Source of the DNA: Desulfobacterales bacterium
GTDB taxonomy: Bacteria; Desulfobacterota; Desulfobacteria; Desulfobacterales; JALSRD01
Reading direction: 5' to 3'
DNA length: 64,000 nucleotides
Assembly (NCBI GenBank): GCA_026984935.1
Contig: JALSRD010000011.1
Location: forward strand, 23,088 to 87,087
The notes below the pieces were generated by a model that saw only the letters and a program-made list of their open reading frames with translations, made no database searches and was not told where the DNA came from. Both the position numbers and the translations under genes were made by a program. Positions 22,936 to 31,756 of the stretch are shown piece by piece (within the stretch, counting starts at the first letter, position 1; each line of letters begins with the position of its first letter).

Positions 22936-23136
22936 ATGCCGGTATATGAGTTTCAATGCCCCAACGGAAAAATTACCGAGAAAATGGTCAAAATGGGTAC
23001 CCGCGAAATCAGCTGTCCGCATTGCGGGAAAAAAGCCCGCAAGATTATATCATCCTGCACCTTTACGCTGAAGGGCGGCGGGTGGTATGCCGACGGCTAC
23101 GCTTCCGCCAAAAGCGCAACGACGAAGAAAAACTGA
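22936..23136 (+). CDS. FmdB-family zinc-ribbon protein
   Basis: This is a 66-residue protein starting MPVYEFQCPNGKITEKMVKM, the FmdB/CxxC_CXXC_SSSS pattern. Canonical members have two CxxC knuckles. Here the first is reduced to a single Cys (QCPNGK) and the second is CPHCGKKA, so zinc binding may be incomplete. The tail ends in a GGGWYADGY segment typical of the family. GGAGG lies upstream of the ATG at 22936. It is a putative regulatory or scaffold protein of unknown target, transcribed divergently from uvrA. Confidence 0.88.
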   Translation: MPVYEFQCPNGKITEKMVKMGTREISCPHCGKKARKIISSCTFTLKGGGWYADGYASAKSATTKKN

Positions 23137-23188
23137 AAGCTGTCGCGCCGTATTCCATAACAACTTGCATATTCTCGTGGGCGGCAGG

Positions 23189-24256
23189 CTATCGCCCTGC
23201 ACGAATGGCCTCCGAAAGCGCCCGGTTGGTCGCCAGAACGCGCACGGCCTGGGCTTTCGTCAGGGCACCGGTTCCGCAGCTGGGGGTGATCAGGGACTGT
23301 GAGGCCACTTTTTCGAAATCCATCCCCAGATCGGTGAGCTGGCGGACAGCCTGATCCCAGCGTTTCTTCAAAGAAGCGGCATCTTCGCGTGCGATATCGT
23401 CGGCATCGAGTGTCGGTACGATGCCCCATGCCAAAATTCCGCCGTCATCCATGAATTTTACCACTTGGTCCCTGTAAAGGACAAAGCGGTCGAAATAGCC
23501 ATAGGCGTCGAAATTGACGATGTCCAGTTCGGACTCCAGCACCAGCCCCCAGTCCGTATTGGCACAGACGTGAATGCCGGCCAGGCCGCCGGCCTGATGG
23601 ATAGCGGCGGCGACTTCTTCCAGGCAGGCCGCGATCTGGGCGCGCGTGACGCTGATCAGTTCCGAGGATCCAAAACCGGCCAGCGCCGGTTCGTCGATAA
23701 ACACGATGACCGGGCATCCTTGAGACGACAGATGTTCCACCTGAAAGCGCGCGTTTAGAGCCAGCAGCTTGACGGCTGCATCCCGCAGCTGCTCGTCGAA
23801 AAAAATGGCCTTGCCGTGCACGTCCTTGAGGCCTGTGCAGAAGGTGACCGGTCCGGTAACCTGCCCCTTGAGCGCCCGGGGGGCAAAGCCGGGCTGCTGC
23901 AGGTGCGCCAGCAGGCTGAAAAAACCCGGCGCCGTGTCGCGGCGCAGCGCAAAGCGGGAAGTCTCCAGCGGCAGCTGGCCCTCCACGACCGCCATGTAAT
24001 CTTCGTAAAAGGCGAGCAGTTCGCTCTCAAAGGATGCCGCCGCGGTATCCACAAAAACCTTTTCCGGGCCGAAAACCGCACCGGGATACCCCGGCATGAA
24101 CTGGGGAATCATTTTCTCGTGCGGATGCGCGGGAAGCTGCGGCCAGCATGGAATATCCGGGCTGTATTGCATCACCAGCGCCATGGCCTGCTGGTGATTT
24201 GTCAGCGGCAGGCTGCCGATCAAAAGCGCACGCGCCCGGGCTTCAAACTGCTGCAT
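23189..24256 (-). CDS. core-MetE-like methyltransferase (cobalamin-independent methionine synthase C-terminal fold)
   Basis: This is a 355-residue protein of the URO-D/CIMS fold. Zinc-ligand signatures of methionine synthase MetE are present: HVC in GIHVCANTDW, an acidic residue in the following ESELDIVNFDAYG, and Cys in TPSCGTGAL. It has only the catalytic C-terminal half of MetE; the N-terminal folate-binding half is missing. Such core-MetE proteins in anaerobes are thought to take the methyl group from a corrinoid protein instead of folate; that role is inferred here. The ATG at 24256 (MQQFEARARALLIGSLPLT) follows a GGGAG. The open frame upstream belongs to unrelated sequence. Confidence 0.85.
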   Translation of the reverse strand: MQQFEARARALLIGSLPLTNHQQAMALVMQYSPDIPCWPQLPAHPHEKMIPQFMPGYPGAVFGPEKVFVDTAAASFESELLAFYEDYMAVVEGQLPLETSRFALRRDTAPGFFSLLAHLQQPGFAPRALKGQVTGPVTFCTGLKDVHGKAIFFDEQLRDAAVKLLALNARFQVEHLSSQGCPVIVFIDEPALAGFGSSELISVTRAQIAACLEEVAAAIHQAGGLAGIHVCANTDWGLVLESELDIVNFDAYGYFDRFVLYRDQVVKFMDDGGILAWGIVPTLDADDIAREDAASLKKRWDQAVRQLTDLGMDFEKVASQSLITPSCGTGALTKAQAVRVLATNRALSEAIRAGR

Positions 24257-24337
24257 GGATATACTCCCTGTCTCTGGCTGTCCAAACCGGTTTAACTGGC
24301 TATCATAAACCCTGGCGTTGGGCATTGCAATCCCAAA

Positions 24338-24949
24338 AATCAGGATCAAATCCGCCGGAGTGTCCACCGAGTTTCCGGCCGTGCGGAAGACGTTTCCGGA
24401 CGGGCCAACACGGTGGCCGCCGCAGCGGAGGAAATGAGCGCCGACAGGACCTCCGTGGCGGCGGTCGTGGAGCAGACGACCGCCGATGTATCCACGGTTT
24501 CGACGGCAGCCTCGGGAATGGCGGCTACGATCAAGGGCATCCAGAAAAACGCCGACAAGGCCCGGAGTATTACCACCTGAATCTTGCACGATAATTTTGA
24601 AAACTTATAAAATTGTAATGTTATCTCATGGTTGTCTATGGATGCAGCGCGATATTTTTTAGCGTCATTGGTATGTTCGGAAACCTTCCATTTTGACTTC
24701 AAAATTGTCTGCCCTGCGGGAGCGCCGGTTTTACCGCCTCTACTGTGATGCAGGGCATTTGCGTCTGTATACGACAGCTGCATGCCCTGCGCCTTGTATA
24801 GGCGGCAAACGCGACGCTTGCAAAATTCAGGTACCACAAACGCCGTTGCCCAATCCGAGGAGGCTTCCGAACGGGTGGACCGGACGGCCAATGTTTGCGA
24901 ATGCTGCCGGCCGGTGCCGCGGCTGCGCAAAAGCGCCTGTTGCGGCTAG
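24338..24949 (+). pseudogene. remnant of a methyl-accepting chemotaxis protein, interrupted by a MITE
   Basis: The plus strand encodes part of a chemoreceptor signalling domain: [38 protein letters not shown] and KGIQKNADKARSIT up to 24574. After the MITE (24575-24832) and its duplicated ACC, the frame resumes as TNAVAQSEEASERVDRTANV before dissolving. Deleting the element plus one ACC joins the halves in frame (ARSIT-TNAVAQ), matching the chemoreceptor at 802-2463. N-terminal sensor, membrane segments and most of the tip are gone. It is a dead fragment. Confidence 0.8.
24575..24832. mobile_element. MITE-like element, copy 2
   Basis: This 258-bp copy of the element at 15758-16017 has inverted ends ACCTGAATCTTGCA / ACCTGAATTTTGCA (13 of 14 match) and a direct repeat ACC on both sides (24572-24574 and 24833-24835). 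It interrupts a chemoreceptor fragment, and removal of the element plus one ACC restores the reading frame, which fixes both boundaries. It is AT-rich on the left and GC-rich on the right and has no coding capacity of note. Confidence 0.85.
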
Positions 24950-24992
24950 TGCAGCTTCAGGAAATGAAATCGTTGCGGAAAAGATTATGCGA

Positions 24993-25022
24993 TTGACAGC
25001 GAGATTTTTCTCCTGTTATAAA
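24993..25022 (+). promoter_or_regulatory. sigma-70-type promoter for the TraT-like gene
   Basis: TTGACA at 24993-24998 and TATAAA at 25017-25022 are 18 bases apart. Transcription would begin near 25029, about 85 bases before the ATG at 25115. The region between shows no further structure. Confidence 0.6.
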
Positions 25023-25114
25023 TCCAGAATAGGGATACTTTGCAGCCGAAGCGGCATACAGTATGCCGTCTGTTTGCCGATTTCAGTTTTACCCATGGAC
25101 CGGGAGGCTAACCG

Positions 25115-25852
25115 ATGAAAGTGATCCGGCAACTCATTTGGGCGCCATTGCTCTTGGCGTTGTGTGGCTGTGCGGCAACCCAGATCGCACTGGAAAAAAA
25201 AGATCTGAATGTCCAGACCAAGATGTCCGATACGATTTTTTTGGATGTGGAAGCCCGGATCCAAAAAACGGTTTTTGTCGACATTAAAAATACGTCGGAC
25301 AAGGATATCAACCTGAAACCGGCGATTATCGCGCACCTTCAGAGCCGTGGATACACCATCGTGCAGAATCCCAGGAAGGCTTTTTACATTCTACAGGGCA
25401 ATGTCCTGTACGTGGGCAAAGCGGATCCCTCGGCGCTGAGAAAGTCCATATACGCCGGCTACGGCGGTGCCATCGCCGGGGGGGCGGCCGGTGCATTGAT
25501 CGGTGCGGCGGCGAATAATTCGAGCGGTGCGTGGATCGGCGGCGGTATCGGCACGCTTGTCGGCGGTGCGGCCGAAATGATTGCCGGCTCACTGGTTAAA
25601 GACGTGACCTACACGGTGGTGACGGATATCATGATTTCGGAAAAATCATCCCAGCCCGTCAAACAGACCGTCAACGCCAACCTGAAACAGAGCAAGGGGT
25701 CCAGGATCGTCCAGACCAGCAGCAAAATGACCAAGCGCATGCGCTACCAGACCCGCGTGGGTTCCTATGCCGAAAAAGTCAACCTGAAGTTCGAAGAGGC
25801 ACTGCCGGTAATTATAGAAAATCAGGCCAAGTCCATTTCCGGAATTTTCTAG
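25115..25852 (+). CDS. TraT-family outer-membrane lipoprotein
   Basis: This is a 245-residue lipoprotein. The signal sequence ends in the lipobox LCGC, so the mature protein starts with a lipid-modified Cys at about residue 19. The body matches TraT: KTVFVDIKNTSDKDI, glycine-rich helices YGGAIAGGAAGALIGAAAN and IGGGIGTLVGGAAEM, and a VTYTVVTDIMISEK strand. TraT on F-type plasmids mediates surface exclusion and complement resistance. A chromosomal copy with no conjugation genes nearby more likely serves envelope protection. The gene has its own promoter at 24993 and appears monocistronic. Confidence 0.9.
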   Translation: MKVIRQLIWAPLLLALCGCAATQIALEKKDLNVQTKMSDTIFLDVEARIQKTVFVDIKNTSDKDINLKPAIIAHLQSRGYTIVQNPRKAFYILQGNVLYVGKADPSALRKSIYAGYGGAIAGGAAGALIGAAANNSSGAWIGGGIGTLVGGAAEMIAGSLVKDVTYTVVTDIMISEKSSQPVKQTVNANLKQSKGSRIVQTSSKMTKRMRYQTRVGSYAEKVNLKFEEALPVIIENQAKSISGIF

Positions 25853-26032
25853 TCCAGCTTGCGCCGCCTTGTTCTTCCCGCCGGGTCAATGCAAGGTAGG
25901 GTGTGCAGGGAGGCGTTTGCGTTTCCCCTGAAACCGACAATCCCGAAAATCGCATGGTGCAATAAAAACGTTGTGCCGCCCCGTGTGGTGTGATTCAGCC
26001 GTCAACCCCCACTTAGGAAAAGGAGAACAGCC

Positions 26033-27589
26033 ATGAAGCGCAGTGCCCTCATCTTTCTGGTTGCAGCCCTGGCGGTCGTGCTGGGAACCGCAACCCCGCT
26101 TCCGGCCGCCGGCAGGGACGTGCTGGTGGTGGGCGTGTCGTCGGACATCCACACGCTGGACCCGGCCGTCTCCAGCGACAACTACGACTGGCGTCAGATC
26201 TACCCGTCTTATGACCGTCTCGTCAAATACAAGGTGATCAACGGCAGGGGCAGCACCGAGGTCGAACCCATGGCGGCCGAATCCTGGACGGTTTCCGGCG
26301 ACGACACCGTCTGGACGTTTCGCATCCGCAAAGGGATTCGCTTTGACGACGGTACGCCTCTCGACGCGCGGGCCGTCAAATTCGCCTTCGAGCGCACCCT
26401 GAAAATCGGCAAGGGACCGGCCGATAATATCGGCGCCATCCAGAAGGTCGAAGCCGTGGACGGCCATACCGTAAGGATCACCCTGAAAAACGCCTATGGC
26501 CCGTTTCTGCAGACATTGGCCACGGATGCCGCCTCTATCGTCAACCCGGCCGTCATGCAGCACGCCAAGAACGGCGATCTGGCCCAGGGATGGCTGGCCA
26601 CCCACACCGACGGCAGCGGTCCTTTCAAAGTGGTGCAGTGGATGCGTGGCCAGCGTTGCGTTCTTGCAGCCAAATCGGATTACTGGGGCGGTGTGCCCAG
26701 GATCAAAAAAGCCATTATTCGCTTCATGCGCGAATCCGCCGACCGCCGCATGGCACTGGAGCGTGGCGATATCGATATCGCCGAGGGTATCCTCATCGAT
26801 CAGATCCCGGCTTTGGAGAAAAACCCTGCCATCAAAGTCCTCAAGTTCCCCTCTCAACTGGTGGAATATGTCTATCTCAACAACCAGAAACCGGCACTCA
26901 AAGACCCCAGGGTGCGCCAGGCACTGAACTACGCCGTGGACTACGACGGCATCATAAAGCATGTCCTGCAGAGCAACGGAATACAGATGCGGGGCCCGGT
27001 GCCGCTGGGCATGTGGGGACACAAAGAGGACGTGTTTCAATACAAACGCAACGTGCGCAAAGCCAAAGCGCTGCTCAAGGCGGCCGGTTTTGCCAAGGGC
27101 CTGAAGCTGACGCTGATTTACTCCGAACGCCGGGCATCCTGGGAGCAGATTGCCACCATTCTGCAGAGCAATTTCGCCGACATCGGGGTTACCCTGAAAC
27201 TGGAGCTGATGTCCAATCCCACCCTGCGCGACAAGGTGGACCGGGGGGATTTCGAGCTGTGCCTGGGTGCCTGGAGCCCCGATTTCGCGGACCCTTTCAT
27301 GTTCATGAACTTCTGGTTTGACTCCAAACTCTGGGGGCTGCCCGGAAACCGCAGCTTTTACAGAAACCCCGAGGTGGACCGCCTCATTCGCAAAGCCGCC
27401 CGCCTGAGCGATCAGCAGAAGCGCATCCAGCTCTATAGCCAGGCCCAGGACATCATCATGCAGGATGCGCCTTACATTTTCCTGTACCAGGTGAACACCA
27501 TCGTTCCCATGCGCAAAAACGTCAAAGGCTACGTATACAACCCCATGCTGGAGTCCATGTACAACTTCGAAAGCATTTACAAAGAGTAG
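26033..27589 (+). CDS. dppA: dipeptide/oligopeptide ABC transporter, substrate-binding protein
   Basis: This is a 518-residue periplasmic binding protein of the DppA/OppA (SBP_bac_5) family, with a cleavable signal peptide of about 25 residues and no lipobox. Typical motifs are SSDIHTLDPAVSSDNY, IRKGIRFDDGTPLDARAVKF, GSGPFKVVQW and RQALNYAVDYDGI. It delivers peptides or peptide-like solutes to the membrane complex encoded just downstream. An AAGGAGAA ribosome site precedes the ATG. The 197 bases before the permease gene hold an inverted repeat. The substrate cannot be read from the sequence; the downstream D-aminopeptidase suggests dipeptides, perhaps with D-residues. Confidence 0.92.
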   Translation: MKRSALIFLVAALAVVLGTATPLPAAGRDVLVVGVSSDIHTLDPAVSSDNYDWRQIYPSYDRLVKYKVINGRGSTEVEPMAAESWTVSGDDTVWTFRIRKGIRFDDGTPLDARAVKFAFERTLKIGKGPADNIGAIQKVEAVDGHTVRITLKNAYGPFLQTLATDAASIVNPAVMQHAKNGDLAQGWLATHTDGSGPFKVVQWMRGQRCVLAAKSDYWGGVPRIKKAIIRFMRESADRRMALERGDIDIAEGILIDQIPALEKNPAIKVLKFPSQLVEYVYLNNQKPALKDPRVRQALNYAVDYDGIIKHVLQSNGIQMRGPVPLGMWGHKEDVFQYKRNVRKAKALLKAAGFAKGLKLTLIYSERRASWEQIATILQSNFADIGVTLKLELMSNPTLRDKVDRGDFELCLGAWSPDFADPFMFMNFWFDSKLWGLPGNRSFYRNPEVDRLIRKAARLSDQQKRIQLYSQAQDIIMQDAPYIFLYQVNTIVPMRKNVKGYVYNPMLESMYNFESIYKE

Positions 27590-27620
27590 CTGCCGACGGT
27601 TGGCGGAACCGCAGGGCGCC

Positions 27621-27746
27621 AGCTGTCAGGCTGCAGCCGGGGGGGGCTCTGCGAGCGGCATCCGAAAGGCGCGTGCGTTTCCCCGGCATCTGTTTCCCGG
27701 AAACTGACCGGAAGGGGATAAACCTCTTCGCTGCTAACTGACAGCT
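27621..27746 (+). repeat. inverted repeat between the binding protein and permease genes
   Basis: AGCTGTCAG at 27621-27629 pairs with CTGACAGCT at 27738-27746, each next to a GCTGCAG/CTGCAGC block. A stem here could lower expression of the membrane genes relative to the abundant binding protein, which is common in ABC transporter operons. No T-run is present. Confidence 0.4.
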
Positions 27747-27786
27747 GCAGCCTGCCGTCTTTCTTTGGCGCCTGAGCGGACGAATA

Positions 27787-28797
27787 TTGGGCATTCTCTT
27801 CTACATCGTAAAGCGCCTGCTGGCCTTGGTACCGGTGATTATAGGCGTCACCCTGCTGGTGTTCATCATTTCCCATGCCATTCCGGGTGACCCGGCCCGC
27901 ATGATGGCCGGACAGAAGGCCAGCGCCCAGGCCGTGGAACACATCCGGCGCTCCCTGGGCCTGGACCGTCCACTGCCCGTGCAGTACGTCAGTTACCTGG
28001 GGGATCTGTTGCGGGGCCACCTGGGTTTTTCCATCCGCAATCAGCGGCCGGTGATCGCGGACCTGAGAGATTTCTTCCCCGCCACCTTGGAGCTCACCCT
28101 AGCCAGCATGCTGTTGTGCGTCAGTGTGGGGCTGGTGCTGGGAATTGTGTCGGCGATCCGGCGCAACCGGCTGAGCGACCATATTATCCGCATCTTTTCG
28201 GTTGTCGGTGTATCCACACCGGTATTCTGGCTGGGATTGATGCTGCTGGTGCTGTTCTACCGCAACCTCGGGTGGCTGCCGGGGTCCGGCCGCATCGACA
28301 TCAGCCTGTCTCCACCGGCGCATGTCACCGGGCTCTACGTGATCGACGCCCTCCTGGAGGGCAGCTGGGACAAGTTGCGCGATGTCCTGGCGCACCTGAT
28401 CCTGCCGGCTTTCTGCCTGTCTTCGGTGTACCTGGCGGTCATCACCCGCATTGTGCGCTCCTCCATGATCGAGGTCCTGGGCCAGGATTACGTCACCACG
28501 GCCCGCGCCAACGGTCTTTCCGAAATGCGGGTGGTCATGAAGCACGCTTTTAAAAATTCCCTGATCCCCACGGTGACCATCACCGGCCTGTCCATTGGCG
28601 AGCTGCTGGGCGGCGCCGTTCTCACCGAAACCATCTTCGCCTGGCCGGGGATGGGAAAGTACGTGGTCGACTCCATTGATTTCCTGGATTTTCCGGCCAT
28701 CATGGGTTTTACGCTGCTCATTGCACTGGTCTACATGCTGATCAACTTGTGCGTGGATGTGGTTTACGCTTTCTTAAACCCCCAGATCCGGTATTGA
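27787..28797 (+). CDS. dppB: dipeptide ABC transporter permease, DppB type
   Basis: This is a 336-residue inner-membrane permease with six membrane helices in the BPD_transp_1 fold. The N-terminus is the family's RLLALVPVIIGVTLLVF, and the cytoplasmic EAA loop reads DYVTTARANGLSEMRVVMKH, which docks the ATPases. The start codon is TTG at 27787; no ATG fits the conserved N-terminus. It forms the channel with the next gene's product, 9 bases downstream. Confidence 0.92.
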   Translation: MGILFYIVKRLLALVPVIIGVTLLVFIISHAIPGDPARMMAGQKASAQAVEHIRRSLGLDRPLPVQYVSYLGDLLRGHLGFSIRNQRPVIADLRDFFPATLELTLASMLLCVSVGLVLGIVSAIRRNRLSDHIIRIFSVVGVSTPVFWLGLMLLVLFYRNLGWLPGSGRIDISLSPPAHVTGLYVIDALLEGSWDKLRDVLAHLILPAFCLSSVYLAVITRIVRSSMIEVLGQDYVTTARANGLSEMRVVMKHAFKNSLIPTVTITGLSIGELLGGAVLTETIFAWPGMGKYVVDSIDFLDFPAIMGFTLLIALVYMLINLCVDVVYAFLNPQIRY

Positions 28798-28806
28798 GAT
28801 TCTCCG

Positions 28807-29679
28807 ATGCCTGCAGCTGCTGTCGAACCATCCCGGAGGTTCAGGGAAATACGCCTGACAACAGGCATTCTGGCACGTAACCCCTCGGCGCTGGCCGGGG
28901 CGGTCATCATCGGGGCGATGCTGCTGACGGCGCTTCTGGCCGGGGTGCTGGCGCCGTTTGATCCCATTCACATCAGCCTGGCCGACCGGCTGCAGCCGCC
29001 GTCGGCGGCACACCTGTTTGGTACCGACGAAATGGGCCGCGATATCCTGAGTCGCATCATGTACGGTGCGCGTATCTCCCTGCGGATCGGCCTTCTGGTG
29101 GTCGCGGTCGCCGGCGGGTTGGGGACCGTCATCGGTGCGGTATCCGGCTATCTCGGACGCTGGGCCGACGGTGTCATCATGCGCATCATGGATGTGATCC
29201 TGTCCTTTCCTTCGCTGGTTCTGGCCATGGCACTGGCCGCTGCCCTGGGACCCAGCCTGACCAACGCCATCATGGCGGTGGCTTTTGTCATGATTCCCAA
29301 GTTTGCCCGCCTGGTGCGCGGCGAAGCCCTGGCGGTGCGCGAGAAACAGTTCGTGGCCGCAGCACGCATCTCCGGCGAGGGCAGCCTGTCCATCATCCGC
29401 CGGCACATCATTCCCAATTGCCTCAATTCGGTGATTGTACTGGCTACGCTGGCCATGGGTGAAACCATCCTGATTGCGGCTTCGCTGAGTTTCATCGGTC
29501 TGGGGGCGCAGCCGCCCAGCCCCGAGTGGGGCGCCATGGTCAGTGTGGGCCGCAAGTTTATCATGGACCAGTGGTGGTATGCCACTTTCCCGGGGCTGTT
29601 TATCCTGATCACGGTCATCGGCTTCAACATCCTGGGAGACGCCCTGCGCGATGTGCTGGATCCCAGGATACGGAGGTGA
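28807..29679 (+). CDS. dppC: dipeptide ABC transporter permease, DppC type
   Basis: This is a 290-residue permease partner with the DppC-type N-terminal extension, the signature HLFGTDEMGRDILSRIMYGA and a coupling loop EKQFVAAARISGEGSLSII. It pairs with the DppB-type protein to form the transmembrane pore. The stop lies inside or just before the possible start of the next gene, so the operon is tightly packed. Confidence 0.93.
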   Translation: MPAAAVEPSRRFREIRLTTGILARNPSALAGAVIIGAMLLTALLAGVLAPFDPIHISLADRLQPPSAAHLFGTDEMGRDILSRIMYGARISLRIGLLVVAVAGGLGTVIGAVSGYLGRWADGVIMRIMDVILSFPSLVLAMALAAALGPSLTNAIMAVAFVMIPKFARLVRGEALAVREKQFVAAARISGEGSLSIIRRHIIPNCLNSVIVLATLAMGETILIAASLSFIGLGAQPPSPEWGAMVSVGRKFIMDQWWYATFPGLFILITVIGFNILGDALRDVLDPRIRR

Positions 29680-29710
29680 ACGCTATGCACCGACGCGCGG
29701 AAAACGGGAC

Positions 29711-30754
29711 GTGACCGACACGGCCCGCCGTATACCGCAAGATGGCACAAAATCCGCTGCGCCTCTGCTGCGTATCCGGGATCTGGCGGTGCAGTTCGAG
29801 ACCCGCCAGGGGCTGGCCCGTGTTCTGGAAGGCGTCAACCTGGACATCTGCCGCGGCGAAATCGCCGGCCTGGTGGGGGAAACCGGGTGCGGCAAGTCGG
29901 TGCTGGCGCGCAGCATTCTGCGCATTATTCCCCAGCCGCCGGGGCGCATCAGCCAAGGCCGTATCCTTTTGGACGGGCGGGACCTTTTACAGCTTTCAGC
30001 CGCGCAGCTGCGCCGCGTGCGGGGCCGTGAGATCTCCATGATCTTTCAGGAGCCCATGACTTCTCTGAATCCGGTTTTTACGGTGGGCAACCAGATGCAG
30101 GAAATCGTGCGCCTGCACCAGTGCATGGACCGCAAAGAAGCCCGGGCCGTCTGCCTGGACATGCTTGCGCAGGTCAATCTGCCCGATGCCCGTGAAATCT
30201 TGCGCAAGTACCCTCATGAGCTTTCCGGCGGCATGCGCCAGCGGGTGATGATCGCCATGGAGCTCTCCTGCCATCCGCGCCTGCTCATCGCCGACGAACC
30301 CACTACCGCACTGGATGTTACGGTGCAGGGCCAGGTGCTGACCATTTTGAAGACCCTGGCCGGGCGCCACCAGGTGTCCATTCTCCTGATTACCCATGAC
30401 ATGGGGGTGGTGGCGCAGCTGTGCGACCGTGTGGCGGTGATGTATGCCGGCCAGATTGTGGAACAGGCCGGCGTGGAACATCTCTTTGCACATCCGGCGC
30501 ACCCTTACACCAGGGGGCTCATCGGCGCCATACCGAGCCTGGAGGGAGAAAGCGCCCTGCTGCAGACCATCGAAGGCAGCGTACCGCCGCCGACCCAGGT
30601 GCCGCCCGGATGCCGCTTTCATCCGCGCTGTCCGCACCGCTTTTCGCCCTGCAGCCGGGAGGTTCCACCCCTGGAAGCCATCGATTCGGCGCATGCCGTG
30701 GCCTGTCACCTGTTCGCCTCTCGTCAAGGAGCACAGCATGGTCCCGCTGATTGA
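29711..30754 (+). CDS. dppD: dipeptide ABC transporter ATP-binding protein, DppD type
   Basis: This is an ATPase of about 347 residues with Walker A GETGCGKS, signature LSGGMRQRVMIAMEL, Walker B LLIADEPTTALDVT and the switch His in ITHDMG. The C-terminal oligopeptide-transporter extension holds the cysteine cluster CRFHPRCPHRFSPC. The start is uncertain: GTG at 29711 gives the normal N-terminus, while ATG at 29651 overlaps dppC by 29 bases without a ribosome site. It powers the transporter with the next gene's product. Confidence 0.9.
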   Translation: MTDTARRIPQDGTKSAAPLLRIRDLAVQFETRQGLARVLEGVNLDICRGEIAGLVGETGCGKSVLARSILRIIPQPPGRISQGRILLDGRDLLQLSAAQLRRVRGREISMIFQEPMTSLNPVFTVGNQMQEIVRLHQCMDRKEARAVCLDMLAQVNLPDAREILRKYPHELSGGMRQRVMIAMELSCHPRLLIADEPTTALDVTVQGQVLTILKTLAGRHQVSILLITHDMGVVAQLCDRVAVMYAGQIVEQAGVEHLFAHPAHPYTRGLIGAIPSLEGESALLQTIEGSVPPPTQVPPGCRFHPRCPHRFSPCSREVPPLEAIDSAHAVACHLFASRQGAQHGPAD

Positions 30755-31703
30755 AGCCCGGCGTCTCGCAAAGCATTTCCCCGTTTCCGGCGGACGGTGG
30801 AAGCGCAGCCGTCTCCTGCGGGCAGTGGACGGGGTGGATTTTTCCATACCGGCGGGGGAGACCCTGGGGCTGGTCGGTGAATCGGGATCCGGCAAATCCA
30901 CCGTGGGAAACCTGATGGTGGGACTTTACGCACCCACCGCAGGGGAAGTGCTGTTTAAGGGGGAAAAGATCTCGGGTATACGGCAGCACGTCCCGGCCGG
31001 GGTGCGACGCCATATCCAGATGGTCTTTCAGGACCCGCAGTCTTCGCTGAATCCGCGCATGGTGGTGCGGCGGATCGTGGGCTATCCGCTCAAGGTGCAG
31101 GGGCTGGCCGCCGGAAGGGCGCTCGACCGCCAAGTGAGCACGGTTCTCGGTGAGGTGGGGCTCTCGCCGGAGCATATGTACCGCTACCCGCACGAGTTTT
31201 CCGGGGGGCAGCGTCAGCGCATCGGCATCGCCCGGGCACTGGTCACCGCACCGGAATTCATCGTTTTCGACGAGCCCACTTCCGCCCTGGATGTGTCGGT
31301 ACAGGCGCAGATCCTGAATCTGATCCGCGACCTGCAGCGGCGCTACGGCCACACCTACCTGTTTATTTCCCATGATCTGGCCGTGGTGAAGATGCTCAGC
31401 CACCGTATCGCCGTCATGTATCTCGGGCGCATCGCGGAAAGTGCTCCGGCGCGGCAACTTTTCAGAAACCCGCTGCACCCTTATACGCAGGCCCTGATCG
31501 CCTCGGTGCCGCTGCCGGACCCCGAACGGCGCCGGGACCTGGCCGTGCTCGGCGGGGACATCCCCAGTCCCGTGCACCTGCCGCGCGGCTGCCGCTTCCA
31601 CCCCCGCTGTCCGCAGGTGATGCCGTGCTGCCGCCGCGAAGATCCGCCGGACATAACAGTACAGGCGGGCCACAGCGTGGCCTGCCATCTTTACTCACCC
31701 TGA
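30738..31703 (+). CDS. dppF: dipeptide ABC transporter ATP-binding protein, DppF type
   Basis: This is a 321-residue second ATPase of the transporter. It has Walker A GESGSGKST, signature FSGGQRQRIGIARAL, Walker B FIVFDEPTSALDVS, HD switch in FISHDLAV and the same cysteine-rich C-terminal extension (CRFHPRCPQVMPCC). The ATG at 30738 has an AAGGAG site and overlaps dppD by 17 bases. Confidence 0.92.
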   Translation: MVPLIEARRLAKHFPVSGGRWKRSRLLRAVDGVDFSIPAGETLGLVGESGSGKSTVGNLMVGLYAPTAGEVLFKGEKISGIRQHVPAGVRRHIQMVFQDPQSSLNPRMVVRRIVGYPLKVQGLAAGRALDRQVSTVLGEVGLSPEHMYRYPHEFSGGQRQRIGIARALVTAPEFIVFDEPTSALDVSVQAQILNLIRDLQRRYGHTYLFISHDLAVVKMLSHRIAVMYLGRIAESAPARQLFRNPLHPYTQALIASVPLPDPERRRDLAVLGGDIPSPVHLPRGCRFHPRCPQVMPCCRREDPPDITVQAGHSVACHLYSP

Positions 31704-31756
31704 TCTGGAATCGACTCCGGGCTTTTGGGGGCAACGACAAAAAGAGGGAACCGGTC

